DNA of 64,000 nt from Stenotrophomonas lactitubi (GCF_002803515.1 NZ_PHQX01000003.1:1-64000); one strand, 5' to 3'. Counted from the first letter of the stretch, positions 44,010-52,628 are shown. Notes: generated by a model from the letters alone, not told the origin. Numbers and translations: made by a program.

Positions 44010-44023
44010 GGAATATTTATTCC
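44010..44023. promoter_or_regulatory. Candidate operator palindrome GGAATATTTATTCC
   Basis: A 14-bp palindrome (GGAATA / TATTCC around TT) lies between the divergent C40 and transglutaminase-like genes, 30 bp from the C40 start. A related half site AAGAATAAATTATT follows at 44040. AT-rich sequence is exceptional here. It could bind the RpiR regulator encoded nearby. Confidence 0.5.
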
Positions 44024-44051
44024 TTTTGGCGACGAAAGCAAGAATAAATTA

Positions 44052-44079
44052 TTGACCGGTCCCCCGGCCCGTGTTACAC
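44052..44079 (+). promoter_or_regulatory. Candidate promoter of the transglutaminase-TonB receptor operon
   Basis: TTGACC (44052-44057) and TTACAC (44074-44079) are separated by 16 bp. This would start transcription near 44086, 27 bp before the chosen GTG start. Confidence 0.45.
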
Positions 44080-44112
44080 AGCCGTTACCACCCGCGCTTG
44101 GGAAGTGTCGCT

Positions 44113-45585
44113 GTGGATCCTGCCGTTCGCAAACCGTCTCTGCCTGTCGCTGCCGGACTATGCGCCGCGCTGCTGCTGTGGGCGTGGGCGGCACCGGCCG
44201 CGGATCAGCGCAGTGCCGTCGATCGTGAGCAGGAAACGCGGTTGATCGATCTGGTCGACAGCGGTCGCTTCAGGGATGTCGATGCGACGTTCGCCGCAGA
44301 CGGAGTGCCCGCACCCGCCGACTTCCAGTACGAGCGCATGCGCCGCATCAAGATGGATTTCAGCCTCGACGAAGCCGCAGCCAAGGCCGCCGTGCGTCGC
44401 TGGATTCCCAACCTGACCGACGAGGAGTTCGCGCGCTGGGACCAGCAGGGGTTGATCGAGCACTACGATATCGACGGCACGCGCTGGTACTTCAAGCGCG
44501 CACCGTCGAACTTGTTCCTGCTCAGCGACGAGGCGCGTGCGCGTCGTCGGGCAGATGCGCCTATGCCACCGCCCGGCCCGAATGAAGTGCTCAATGCGCA
44601 TCATGCACGCGTGGTTGCTGTCTCCGAACAGAGCGGCACGACATCTGTGCTGCCGCAGCGCATCGAATTCACCCAGTCGCTCACGGTCAAGGCCGACACC
44701 GTGCCGGCCGGCGAAACCGTACGTGCATGGATTCCGTACCCGCGCGAGATTCCCGGCCAGCAGGAGCGCGTGCAGTGGATTGCCAGTTCGCCGGGCAAGG
44801 CGCGCATCGCCCCGGCCAGCATCCAGCAGCGCACCGCCTATCTGGAAGCCAAGGCCGTCGCTGGCAAGCCGACGCACTTTGAAATCCGCTATGCGGTGAC
44901 GATCTTCGCGCGCCACACGGCAATCGACGCGACCAAGGTGCAGTCGACGCCGAATGATCCTGCATTGAAGCCCTATCTGGCCGAGCAGCTGCCGCACGTG
45001 CGCTTCACCCCGGCGTTGAAGCTGTTCTCCGACCAGGTGCTGCAGGGCGAGACACGCCCATATGAAGTGGTACGCAGGCTGTTCGCGGCGGTCGACCGCA
45101 TTCCGTGGGCAGGGGCGCGTGAGTACTCGACGATCAGCAACATCAGCGACTACGCGCTGCGTGCCGGCCACGCCGATTGCGGGCAGCAGACCCTGCTGCT
45201 GATCGCCCTGCTGCGCATGAACGGCATTCCCGCGCGCTGGCAGTCGGGCATGGTGTATTCCGACGATGGCAGCGGCTACAACAACCTGCACGACTGGGGA
45301 CAGGTCTACCTGGCGCCGTATGGCTGGCTGCCGATGGATGTGACCACCGGTGCGCTGGCCAGCGACACGCCCGCGCTGCGTGATTTCTACCTCGGTGGCC
45401 TCGATGGCTACCGCATCGCGTTCAACGACGATTTCGGCCAGGCCTTCGTGCCGGCCAAAAAGCACTACCGCTCGGAAACGGTCGACTCGCAGCGCGGCGA
45501 GGCCGAGTGGTCAGGCGGCAACCTGTACTTCGACCAATGGAGCTACGACTTCCAGTGGCGGGTACTGCCAGCCGGGCAACGCTAG
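44113..45585 (+). CDS. Exported transglutaminase-like protease-fold protein
   Basis: This 490-aa protein has a signal peptide ending near PAAD and a C-terminal transglutaminase-like core. The papain-like triad is visible: Cys356 (GHADCGQQ), His393 (NNLHDWGQVY) and Asp409 (WLPMDVT). The N-terminal 330 residues include a helical region (DEAAAKAAVRRWIPNLTDEEFARWD) and a beta-rich region with VRAWIPYPREIPGQQ. In bacteria this family acts as proteases or amidases. The GTG start at 44113 was chosen because GGAAG lies before it. It leads the operon with a TonB-dependent receptor, a serine hydrolase and a dipeptidase, suggesting a role in cutting peptidoglycan peptides (inference). Confidence 0.85.
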   Translation: MDPAVRKPSLPVAAGLCAALLLWAWAAPAADQRSAVDREQETRLIDLVDSGRFRDVDATFAADGVPAPADFQYERMRRIKMDFSLDEAAAKAAVRRWIPNLTDEEFARWDQQGLIEHYDIDGTRWYFKRAPSNLFLLSDEARARRRADAPMPPPGPNEVLNAHHARVVAVSEQSGTTSVLPQRIEFTQSLTVKADTVPAGETVRAWIPYPREIPGQQERVQWIASSPGKARIAPASIQQRTAYLEAKAVAGKPTHFEIRYAVTIFARHTAIDATKVQSTPNDPALKPYLAEQLPHVRFTPALKLFSDQVLQGETRPYEVVRRLFAAVDRIPWAGAREYSTISNISDYALRAGHADCGQQTLLLIALLRMNGIPARWQSGMVYSDDGSGYNNLHDWGQVYLAPYGWLPMDVTTGALASDTPALRDFYLGGLDGYRIAFNDDFGQAFVPAKKHYRSETVDSQRGEAEWSGGNLYFDQWSYDFQWRVLPAGQR

Positions 45586-45635
45586 CGCGACACACCACCC
45601 CACCACCATTCAATTCTTGCAGGAGAGAGCAGGGG

Positions 45636-48600
45636 ATGAAGGCTTACAACATCAAGCGGGCGGCCTTGTGCGTCGCCCTCGGGACGTGTCTGGGCATCAT
45701 GCTGCCCACCACGGCCATGGCCCAGAACGTGTCGGGTGCCGTTGCCGGCCGCGCGACCGCGGGCGACCAGATCACCGTCGTCAATGCCGGCACCGGTCTG
45801 ACCCGGACGGTCACCGTCGGTGCCGATGGCAGCTACCGCCTCGGCCAGCTGCCGGTGGGTGACTACCGGCTGCAGCTCAGCCGCGATGGCCAGACACTGG
45901 GCGAACAGGTGGCGGTCAGCGTCGCTGTCGGCGGCACCACCACAGTCAACCTGGCCAGTGGCGGCGGTGTCACCAACCTCGATGCGCTGCAGGTGGTCGG
46001 TACCCGCGTGATCAACCGGGTGGACGTCTATTCCACCGAGACCTCATTCAACATCAACCGGCAGGAGATTTCCCGGCTGCCGGTGGCACAGGATCTGTCC
46101 GCTGTCGCGCTGATGGCACCGGGTGTGGTCGGCGGTAACTCCTCGTTCGGCGGCCTGTCCTTTGCGGGTTCCTCGGTGGCCGAGAACGCAGTCTTCATCA
46201 ACGGCCTCAACGTCACCGACATGTACACGCGCCGCGGCTTCAGCACGGCACCGTTCGCGTTCTTCAATGAATTCCAGGTCAAGACCGGCGGCTACTCGGT
46301 CGAGTTCGGTCGTTCCACCGGCGGCGTGATCAATGCGGTCACACGCTCGGGCAGCAACGAGTTCAAGGGCGGCGTGGAAGTCACTGCCGAGCCCAGCGCG
46401 GGGCGCTCAAGCGGCGGCGACCATTTCCATCGCGACGGTACCCCGCATTCCTACGGCAGCCGCGACAACAATTCGTTCCTGAAGACCAACGTCTGGGGCT
46501 CTGGGCCGATCATCAAGGACAAGCTGTTCCTGTTCGCCATGTACGAGGACCGCAACGACCGCGGCCACAACACCTCGTCCGATGGCAGCACCTGGTTCAA
46601 GAACAAGTCCGGCAATGGGTTCTGGGGCACCAAGCTGGACTGGAACATCAATGACAACCACAGCCTGGCGCTGCTGGCATTTTCCGATGAAGGCGATGTC
46701 ACCAATGCGTCCTACGCCTATGCCTGGGATGACAATCGTCTCGGCGACTGGGGCGGTGATTCGATCACCGAGACTGGCGGCAAGAACTGGTCAGCGACCT
46801 ACACCGGTCACTTCGGACAGAACTTCACCGCCCGCGCGATGGTCGGCCAGAACAACCAGCGCGCGTTCACCAACTCGTCGCTGGACCAGGCCTGCAGCCC
46901 GGTGTTCACCGACAGCACCTATGGCACCCGCCTGTCCAAGCTGCAGGGCCTGCGCGCCGGCTGCCATCCGACCGGGACTGCCGTGGCCGAACGTGATGAC
47001 ACACGCGACGTGGCGCGCCTGGACTTCGAATGGCAGCTGGGAGACCACCTGCTGCGCTTCGGCGTTGACCGCGAGCTGATGACCACCGACCAGACCACCC
47101 GCTATCCCGGGCCGACCGCCTTGAGCTACACCGCCTACGTGGCGCGTCCCGGGGATGAAGTGTGGGACGGCGCCAATGGCTACGTGCCGGCCGGTGTCAC
47201 CGAGATGCTGCGTGCGCGCAACCGGCAATCCGGCGGCAAGTTCGAGACCGAAGCCAATGCCTTCTACCTGGAGGACATCTGGAACATCACCCCGAACCTG
47301 ATGCTGAACCTTGGCGTGCGCTGGGACCGCTTCGAAAACCGCACCGCCGCCGGCAAGGCGTTCATCAAGATGGACGATCTGATCGCGCCGCGCGTAGGCT
47401 TCTCGTGGGACATGAAGGGCGACGGCAGCACCAAGGTGTTCGGCAACGCGGGCCGTTACTACCTGCCGGTGACCAACAATATCAACGTCAACTTCGCCGG
47501 CGGCCTGACCGACGAGTACAGCTACTACGTGCTTGAGGGCTGGGAACGGAAGACCTCGCCCACCGGTTCGGCGTACATGGCGCCGGTCATCGGCCAGCAG
47601 GTCGGGCCGACCGACACCCGCATGAACACCGGTGGTGCCGACCTGCGGCAGAGCGTGGACAAGGATCTGAAGGCGGTCTACCAGGACGAGTACATCCTTG
47701 GTTTCCAGAACATGATCAACCAGGCCTGGTCGTGGGGCGTCAACGCGACCTACCGGCGCATGACCCGCGCACTGGATGACATCCGCATCAATTACACCCC
47801 GTGCGGACCGACGCCGAGCACGTTGTGGCCGATCGCAAACCCGGGCGAGAGCCTGACGATCTGGGGCGACAAGAGCATCGGCTGCGCCAACGAAGGCTGG
47901 ATCACCATCGATACCGCCAACAGCGGCTATCGCAAGGGTGGCAGCGGCGAGGTGATCGGTTATTCCAAGCCGAAGCGGACCTACAAGGCGCTGGAATTCC
48001 AGATCGACCGCGCGTGGGACGAGAAGTGGATGCTCAACGCGTCCTACCTCTGGTCCAAGAGCGAGGGCAATTTCGAAGGGCCGGTGAACTCCGATACCAA
48101 CTATGGCGACACCGGCATGGTCCAGTTCTGGGATCACCCGGCCACCAACGAACGTTACGGCGTGCTGTTCAACGACTTCCGTCACCAGTTCAAGCTGCGT
48201 GCTGCGTATGCACTGAACAAGCAGTGGTCGTTCGGTACCACGTTGCAGGTGCAGTCTGGCGGCCCGATCACTGCCTATGGCGTGATGTGGCCGAACGATT
48301 CGATTGCCGGCGGCAGCACGTCCAGTGAAGGCAGTGGCGGTGGCACCGGCTGGCTGTGCGTGGCCAACTGTTCCGACCCGTATGACAAACGCCAGTTCGA
48401 ATACAGCCCGCGTGGTGCTTTCGGTCGCCTGCCGTGGACCTGGACCATGGGGGCGAACGTGACCTGGCGCCTGCCGGTGGAGGGCATCGACCTGAGTGCC
48501 CGACTCTCGGTGTACAACATCTTCAACAACCAGAAGACCATCAACGTGCACCAGCGCTACGAAGCGCAGCCTGGCCAGTACCGCGAGAACACCTTCGCCA

Positions 48601-48659
48601 CCGGTACCCGTTGGCAGGCCCCGCGCTACACCCAGCTGGTGGTGACCTGGAACTTCTGA
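45636..48659 (+). CDS. TonB-dependent receptor, Oar-like
   Basis: This 1007-aa outer-membrane receptor has a signal peptide ending in AMAQN and an N-terminal carboxypeptidase-regulatory-like beta domain (about 23-100; GADGSYRLGQLPVGDYRL). A plug domain follows (about 125-250; SAVALMAPGVVGG, FINGLNVTDMYTRRGF and TGGYSVEFGRSTGGVINAVTRSG). A long beta-barrel ends in LVVTWNF with terminal Phe. It resembles the Oar/OmpA-related family common in Xanthomonadaceae, not a siderophore receptor. The substrate is unknown; neighbours suggest murein peptides or other peptides. A strong AGGAGAGAGCAGGGG leader precedes the ATG. Confidence 0.92.
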   Translation: MKAYNIKRAALCVALGTCLGIMLPTTAMAQNVSGAVAGRATAGDQITVVNAGTGLTRTVTVGADGSYRLGQLPVGDYRLQLSRDGQTLGEQVAVSVAVGGTTTVNLASGGGVTNLDALQVVGTRVINRVDVYSTETSFNINRQEISRLPVAQDLSAVALMAPGVVGGNSSFGGLSFAGSSVAENAVFINGLNVTDMYTRRGFSTAPFAFFNEFQVKTGGYSVEFGRSTGGVINAVTRSGSNEFKGGVEVTAEPSAGRSSGGDHFHRDGTPHSYGSRDNNSFLKTNVWGSGPIIKDKLFLFAMYEDRNDRGHNTSSDGSTWFKNKSGNGFWGTKLDWNINDNHSLALLAFSDEGDVTNASYAYAWDDNRLGDWGGDSITETGGKNWSATYTGHFGQNFTARAMVGQNNQRAFTNSSLDQACSPVFTDSTYGTRLSKLQGLRAGCHPTGTAVAERDDTRDVARLDFEWQLGDHLLRFGVDRELMTTDQTTRYPGPTALSYTAYVARPGDEVWDGANGYVPAGVTEMLRARNRQSGGKFETEANAFYLEDIWNITPNLMLNLGVRWDRFENRTAAGKAFIKMDDLIAPRVGFSWDMKGDGSTKVFGNAGRYYLPVTNNINVNFAGGLTDEYSYYVLEGWERKTSPTGSAYMAPVIGQQVGPTDTRMNTGGADLRQSVDKDLKAVYQDEYILGFQNMINQAWSWGVNATYRRMTRALDDIRINYTPCGPTPSTLWPIANPGESLTIWGDKSIGCANEGWITIDTANSGYRKGGSGEVIGYSKPKRTYKALEFQIDRAWDEKWMLNASYLWSKSEGNFEGPVNSDTNYGDTGMVQFWDHPATNERYGVLFNDFRHQFKLRAAYALNKQWSFGTTLQVQSGGPITAYGVMWPNDSIAGGSTSSEGSGGGTGWLCVANCSDPYDKRQFEYSPRGAFGRLPWTWTMGANVTWRLPVEGIDLSARLSVYNIFNNQKTINVHQRYEAQPGQYRENTFATGTRWQAPRYTQLVVTWNF

Positions 48660-48674
48660 TCGACGAGGATGCGC

Positions 48675-48700
48675 AGTGCCGGGCGTTGCCCGGCGCTGCC
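48675..48700. repeat. SMAG-like palindrome inside operon gap
   Basis: GTGCCGGGCGTTGCCCGGCG followed by CTGCC lies between the TonB receptor stop and the serine hydrolase start. It is a GTGC-headed variant of the GTAGCGCCGGGC family. Confidence 0.55.
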
Positions 48701-48714
48701 GATGGAGACCGGAC

Positions 48715-50265
48715 GTGTATCGCCTGCTGACCTTCGCCGCGCTGCTTGCCGCCGCCCCTGCACAGGCGGTGGACAGCGCACGCCTGGATGCCGACATCGC
48801 TTTCGTGGACCAGCACGAGCACCTGCCGGGGCTGGCGATGGCGGTGGTCGAGGATGGCCAGGTGGTCTATCGCCACACCGAAGGGGTGCGCGGTGACGGC
48901 GGCCGCATCGACGACGACACGCTGTTCAAGATCGCCTCCAACAGCAAGGCGATGACCGCCGCGCTGCTGGCCACGCTGGTGGAACAGGGAAAGCTGCATT
49001 GGGATGATCCGGTGCAGCGTCACCTGCCGGCGTTCCGCATGCATGACCCGTGGGTGGGCGAACACCTGCAGGTACGCGATCTGCTGATCCACAACAGTGG
49101 CCTCGGCCTGGGTGCCGGTGACCTGATGCTGTGGCCTGAGCCCAATGCCTTCACCCGCAGCGATGTCATCGCCGGGCTGGCACACCTGAAGCCGGTCACC
49201 AGCTTCCGCAGCGGTTACGCCTACGACAACCTGATGTATGTCGTTGCCGGTGAGGTGGCTGCGGCCGCCGGTGGCAAGCCCTATGACCAGCTGATGCGCG
49301 AGCGGGTGTTTGAACCGCTGGGCATGACCCGTTGCCAGGTGGGCGCATGGTCGGTGAAGCAGGTCGGCAATGTCGCCCAACCGCATGTGCGGCGCGATGG
49401 CCGCAACGTGGTGGCCGGTGGTGATGGAGCGCTCAGCCCCGACCTGACGTCGATGGCGGCTGGTGGCATCCGTTGTTCGCTGCGCGACATGACGCGCTGG
49501 ATGCAGGTGCTGCTGGACCCGTCGCTGGCACCGGCGTGGTTGGGCGCCGAGCAGCGCCGCATGCTGTGGACACTGCACATGCCGATGCCGTTGGGCGAAC
49601 GCCAACGCGACTGGGACAACGCCCGTTTCTACGGTTATGGGCTGGGCTGGCGGGTGTCGGACATGGATGGGCACTGGAAGGTCGCGCACACCGGTACGCT
49701 GTCGGGCATGTATTCCTCGCTGGCGCTGCTGCCGGATCGCAAGTTCGGTGTGGTGATGCTGATCAACGGCGAGGCCGAAGACGCGCGTACCGCGCTGATG
49801 CAGTCGACGCTGAAACAGTTCACCGCGCCGGAAGACGCGCAACATGTGGGGTACTACCTGGCCGAGCTGGCCGCCGAACGGGCCGTGCGTGCTGCCACGG
49901 GCAGTCGTGCGCCTTCCACCCGGGCTGCGCAACCGGCTGCTGCCACCGATCTGGCGCAATGGCAGGGACGCTACCTCGATCCCTGGCTGGGCCCTGCCTC
50001 GCTGTGTCCCACCGCCAACGGCCTGCGCTTCAGCGTGGACAAGTCGCCCGCGCTGCAGGCAACGGTGCAGCAGTTAGAGGGGCGCTGGCTGCTGCGGTGG
50101 GATACGCTGGAACCCTCGGCGCAGGCGTGGCTGAATCCCGGCGCAGACACGCCGACGCTGGAGCTGCGCGCCATCGATCCGGAGATCGACTTCAGCTATG
50201 ACTTCCAGGACCTGCATTTCACTCGTACTGGCGATTGCCCTGGCCCCGGCGGCCCACGCCGCTGA
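48715..50265 (+). CDS. Class C beta-lactamase-fold serine hydrolase (S12)
   Basis: This 516-aa exported protein has a signal peptide ending in PAQAVD. The serine active site is SxxK at Ser75/Lys78 (IASNSKAM), with Tyr170-x-Asn172 (YDN) and His325-Thr-Gly (HTG), the three motifs of penicillin-binding-type hydrolases. A C-terminal lipocalin-like extension (about 390-516) follows. The family includes AmpC, D-Ala-D-Ala carboxypeptidases, D-aminopeptidases and esterases. Given the neighbours, action on D-amino-acid peptides is likely, but a beta-lactamase activity cannot be ruled out. It starts at GTG with GGAG upstream and its 3' end overlaps the next gene by 68 nt. Confidence 0.88.
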   Translation: MYRLLTFAALLAAAPAQAVDSARLDADIAFVDQHEHLPGLAMAVVEDGQVVYRHTEGVRGDGGRIDDDTLFKIASNSKAMTAALLATLVEQGKLHWDDPVQRHLPAFRMHDPWVGEHLQVRDLLIHNSGLGLGAGDLMLWPEPNAFTRSDVIAGLAHLKPVTSFRSGYAYDNLMYVVAGEVAAAAGGKPYDQLMRERVFEPLGMTRCQVGAWSVKQVGNVAQPHVRRDGRNVVAGGDGALSPDLTSMAAGGIRCSLRDMTRWMQVLLDPSLAPAWLGAEQRRMLWTLHMPMPLGERQRDWDNARFYGYGLGWRVSDMDGHWKVAHTGTLSGMYSSLALLPDRKFGVVMLINGEAEDARTALMQSTLKQFTAPEDAQHVGYYLAELAAERAVRAATGSRAPSTRAAQPAAATDLAQWQGRYLDPWLGPASLCPTANGLRFSVDKSPALQATVQQLEGRWLLRWDTLEPSAQAWLNPGADTPTLELRAIDPEIDFSYDFQDLHFTRTGDCPGPGGPRR

Positions 50266-50911
50266 GTCACCACGCATCTCGCCCGCCACCGACGCCACTG
50301 CGGCGGGACTGGTGGAGATCCGCATGCTGTCGCCGCGCATCGAGATGGACATCCGCTATGCCGGTGCCAACAACTTCACCGCTGCGCCCGTGCCCGGCTA
50401 TGAGGCGCCTGCATGCTATCTGCTGGCGCCAGTGGCAAAGGCGTTGGCCGATGTGGAGGGCGACCTGCGCGCGCAGGGCTTTGCGTTGCGCCTCTACGAT
50501 TGCTACCGCCCGGTGCGCGCGGTGCAGGCGTTCATGGCCTGGGTGAGTGATCCGCAGGAACAGTCGCGCAAGGCGCTGCAGTATCCGGATCTGGGTAAGC
50601 CGCAGCTGCTGAGCGACGGCTACATCGCCGAGCGTTCCGGCCACAGCCGCGGTGCCACCGTGGATCTTGGCCTGCTGGATTGTCGCAGCGGGCGCTGCAC
50701 GCCGATGGACATGGGCACCGACTTCGATTTCTTCGGCCCACGCGCGCATACGCAGACGCCGGGCTTGAGTGATGCACAGAACGCCAACCGCCAGCAGCTG
50801 GTGCAGGCGATGGCGCGGCGTGGTTTCGCCAACTATGCGCAGGAGTGGTGGCACTACACGATGCAACCCGAGCCGGATGCCGGTACTGCCTACGACGTGC
50901 CAGTGCGGTAG
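50198..50911 (+). CDS. ddpX: D-alanyl-D-alanine dipeptidase (VanX/DdpX type, M15)
   Basis: This 237-aa exported zinc dipeptidase has a signal peptide ending in AHAAE. All VanX-type residues are visible: zinc ligands His149 and Asp156 (SGHSRGATVD) and His219 (EWWHY), catalytic Glu216, and transition-state Arg104 (CYRPV). It would cut D-Ala-D-Ala to free D-alanine in the periplasm. Vancomycin resistance companions (VanH/VanA) are absent, so a nutritional or wall-turnover role as for E. coli DdpX is more likely. It overlaps the upstream serine hydrolase gene by 68 nt and its stop codon lies in a dispersed repeat. Confidence 0.93.
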   Translation: MTSRTCISLVLAIALAPAAHAAESPRISPATDATAAGLVEIRMLSPRIEMDIRYAGANNFTAAPVPGYEAPACYLLAPVAKALADVEGDLRAQGFALRLYDCYRPVRAVQAFMAWVSDPQEQSRKALQYPDLGKPQLLSDGYIAERSGHSRGATVDLGLLDCRSGRCTPMDMGTDFDFFGPRAHTQTPGLSDAQNANRQQLVQAMARRGFANYAQEWWHYTMQPEPDAGTAYDVPVR

Positions 50912-51479
50912 GGGTGTCGGCAGGGCTGCGCCCTGCACCTGCCGAAGCCTCAAGCCAGAGCAACGGCAACGGCAACAGCGGGCATTCCGTGGGATGGCGG
51001 GGTGGGTCCGGTTGCGGGGGACGCCGTGAATCCATCCATGGAGGCTTGGGCGCGCCATCCATGGCGCTTACACCCCCGCAACCGGACCCACCCCGCCTTC
51101 GACAGGTCTCCGCGATCTGTCGGAATGGCATGGCCTGCGCTTGGTGGGTGTCGACCACGCTGCTGTTGGTGGGTGTCGACCTTGGTCGACACGTAGATCC
51201 ACGCCATGCGTGGATGCTCTTCGATCAATTGTCGAGATATTCGATTTCGATGGAGATTCATCCACGCATGGCGTGGATCTACCCGATCGCGGGAATCTGT
51301 CGAAGGTGGGGCGGTGTCGGATTGCGGGGTGTCAGCCGCATGGATGCGGCTGCCAAGCCCCCAGGGATGGGTTTACGGCGTCCCCGCACTCCGACACCGC
51401 CCCGCCACCCCACGGAATGCCTGCTGTTGCCGTTGCTTCGGCATCTGCAGGTGCAGGGCGCAGCCCTGCCGATACCCCT
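50910..51479. repeat. 570-bp nested inverted-repeat array
   Basis: The whole interval from the dipeptidase stop to the next gene is a stack of nested inverted repeats. The outermost arms are 50910-50948 and 51435-51479 (GGTGCAGGGCGCAGCCCTGC type). Inside lie imperfect arms near 50960-51050 and 51365-51440, then 51046-51120 and 51285-51355. A SMAG pair sits at the centre (51193-51216 and 51259-51282). One submodule, 50996-51020 with 51073-51097, is a perfect 25-bp repeat. No gene was seen in it. Confidence 0.75.
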
Positions 51480-51512
51480 TACACTGGCCGCCTTCTCCTG
51501 CGTCCCCGCCCG

Positions 51513-51884
51513 ATGAACCTTCCCCTGCATTTCGGCCTGCTCGGTACGCTTGAAGCGGGCCTCATCGCCCTGCTGGTCGGCCTGTTGGTGTACTTCCTGT
51601 GGCACCACCTGTGCCGGTTGCTGCACTGGACCGTGGGCCATGCGATCGGCTGGTCGTGCGTCATCGCGGTGATCATCTCCGCCGGCATCGACGCCTGGAA
51701 GCTGTTCTACATGGGCATCGTGCGGCTGGAGTCGCCACTGTATGCGCGCCTGTTCCTGTCCACCATCCACGATCCGAACGAACTGGGCAGCCGCGTGGTG
51801 CTGGAAATCGCCGGTGCGCTCTCCGGTGTTGCATTGGGATGGGTGTTGTTCAGTTCGCGGTCATCGGAAAAAACCGTCGACTGA
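51513..51884 (+). CDS. Hypothetical inner membrane protein
   Basis: This 123-aa protein has three hydrophobic segments (about 8-30, 42-64 and 98-116). Conserved-looking features are the His-rich turn FLWHHLCRLLHW and the loop FYMGIVRLESPLYARLFLSTIHDPNELGSR. It lacks any family motif I can name. The ATG was chosen because upstream in-frame sequence lies in the repeat array. It stands alone after the array. Confidence 0.65.
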   Translation: MNLPLHFGLLGTLEAGLIALLVGLLVYFLWHHLCRLLHWTVGHAIGWSCVIAVIISAGIDAWKLFYMGIVRLESPLYARLFLSTIHDPNELGSRVVLEIAGALSGVALGWVLFSSRSSEKTVD

Positions 51885-52111
51885 CGCAGGTTTTTCGTTC
51901 GTTGCCGGTTAAATCCGGTAGCGCTGAATGCTCGTCTTACTCCCTGCTCACTTCGCACTAACCACCGCGCTAAAGCATGCGTCCGGGTGAGTGGTTAACC
52001 ATGCGTGTTCGCGGCGATCGCCGCGCAAAATCGATTCAGAAACGCGGTGGCAGGGTAGGTGCCGTGCGGAGACAACGACCGCGCACTACCACCCCTCAGG
52101 AGACACCCCAG

Positions 52112-52531
52112 ATGACTATTCGCAACCGCAAGCCCCTGATCGCCCTGATCGTCGCCGCCGGCAGCGTGTTGGCCATCCCGGCGATGGCGCAGTCGGCCAA
52201 GCAGCAGGCCGCGCATGCACAGAACGAAGCGGCGCAGGCCCAGCAGGCGGCGGCACAGGCAGGCCAGGCGGCCGACCAGGCGACCGATGCGGCCGCGGCA
52301 GCATCGGCGCAGGCCAACGGCGGTGGCCAGACCTGGGCCAGCATCGATACCGATGGCAACGGCACCATCAGCAAGAGCGAAGCGCAGGTGAATGCGGGCC
52401 TTGCGCAGGTGTTCGACCAGGCTGATGCCAACAAGGACGGCCAGCTGAGTGCCGACGAGTACAAGGCCTACGTGGCCGCCCAGCAGGCGGGTGCCGGCGC
52501 AGGTGGCACGGCCGCGGGCCAGGGCCGCTGA
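52112..52531 (+). CDS. Exported EF-hand protein
   Basis: This 139-aa secreted protein has a signal peptide ending in PAMAQ, an Ala/Gln-rich helical stretch (about 30-65) and two canonical EF-hand calcium loops, DTDGNGTISKSE and DANKDGQLSADE. It should bind two calcium ions in the periplasm or outside. Its role is unknown. TCAGGAGAC precedes the ATG and a strong terminator follows, so it is probably monocistronic. The 227-bp region upstream (51885-52111) has no clear gene. Confidence 0.85.
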   Translation: MTIRNRKPLIALIVAAGSVLAIPAMAQSAKQQAAHAQNEAAQAQQAAAQAGQAADQATDAAAAASAQANGGGQTWASIDTDGNGTISKSEAQVNAGLAQVFDQADANKDGQLSADEYKAYVAAQQAGAGAGGTAAGQGR

Positions 52532-52566
52532 TCCACGGTTGAATTCGGGACAACCGGTGCATGGGC

Positions 52567-52599
52567 AACCCGGGTGGCTTCGGCCACCCGGGTTTTTTT
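52567..52599 (+). terminator. Rho-independent terminator after EF-hand gene
   Basis: A 12-bp perfect stem (AACCCGGGTGGC / GCCACCCGGGTT, loop TTCG) is followed by seven T residues in all. Confidence 0.92.
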
Positions 52600-52628
52600 C
52601 GTCATCTCCGCGCCTGTATCCTAGGGCG

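Noticed and set aside
45636..48659. Siderophore receptor
   Set aside because: There is no nearby siderophore, Fur box or iron transporter, and the carboxypeptidase-like N-terminal domain with Oar-type plug fits another branch.
48715..50265. Chromosomal AmpC beta-lactamase
   Set aside because: Motifs fit the broad S12 family, but there is no AmpR gene, and the extra C-terminal domain and murein-peptide neighbours favour a peptidase or esterase. Lactamase activity cannot be excluded.
50198..50911. Vancomycin resistance cassette
   Set aside because: A VanX-type dipeptidase is present, but VanH, VanA-type ligase and VanRS are absent. Gram-negative bacteria use such dipeptidases for wall turnover.
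50910..51479. CRISPR array
   Set aside because: The repeats are inverted and nested, not direct repeats with unique regular spacers, and there are no cas genes.
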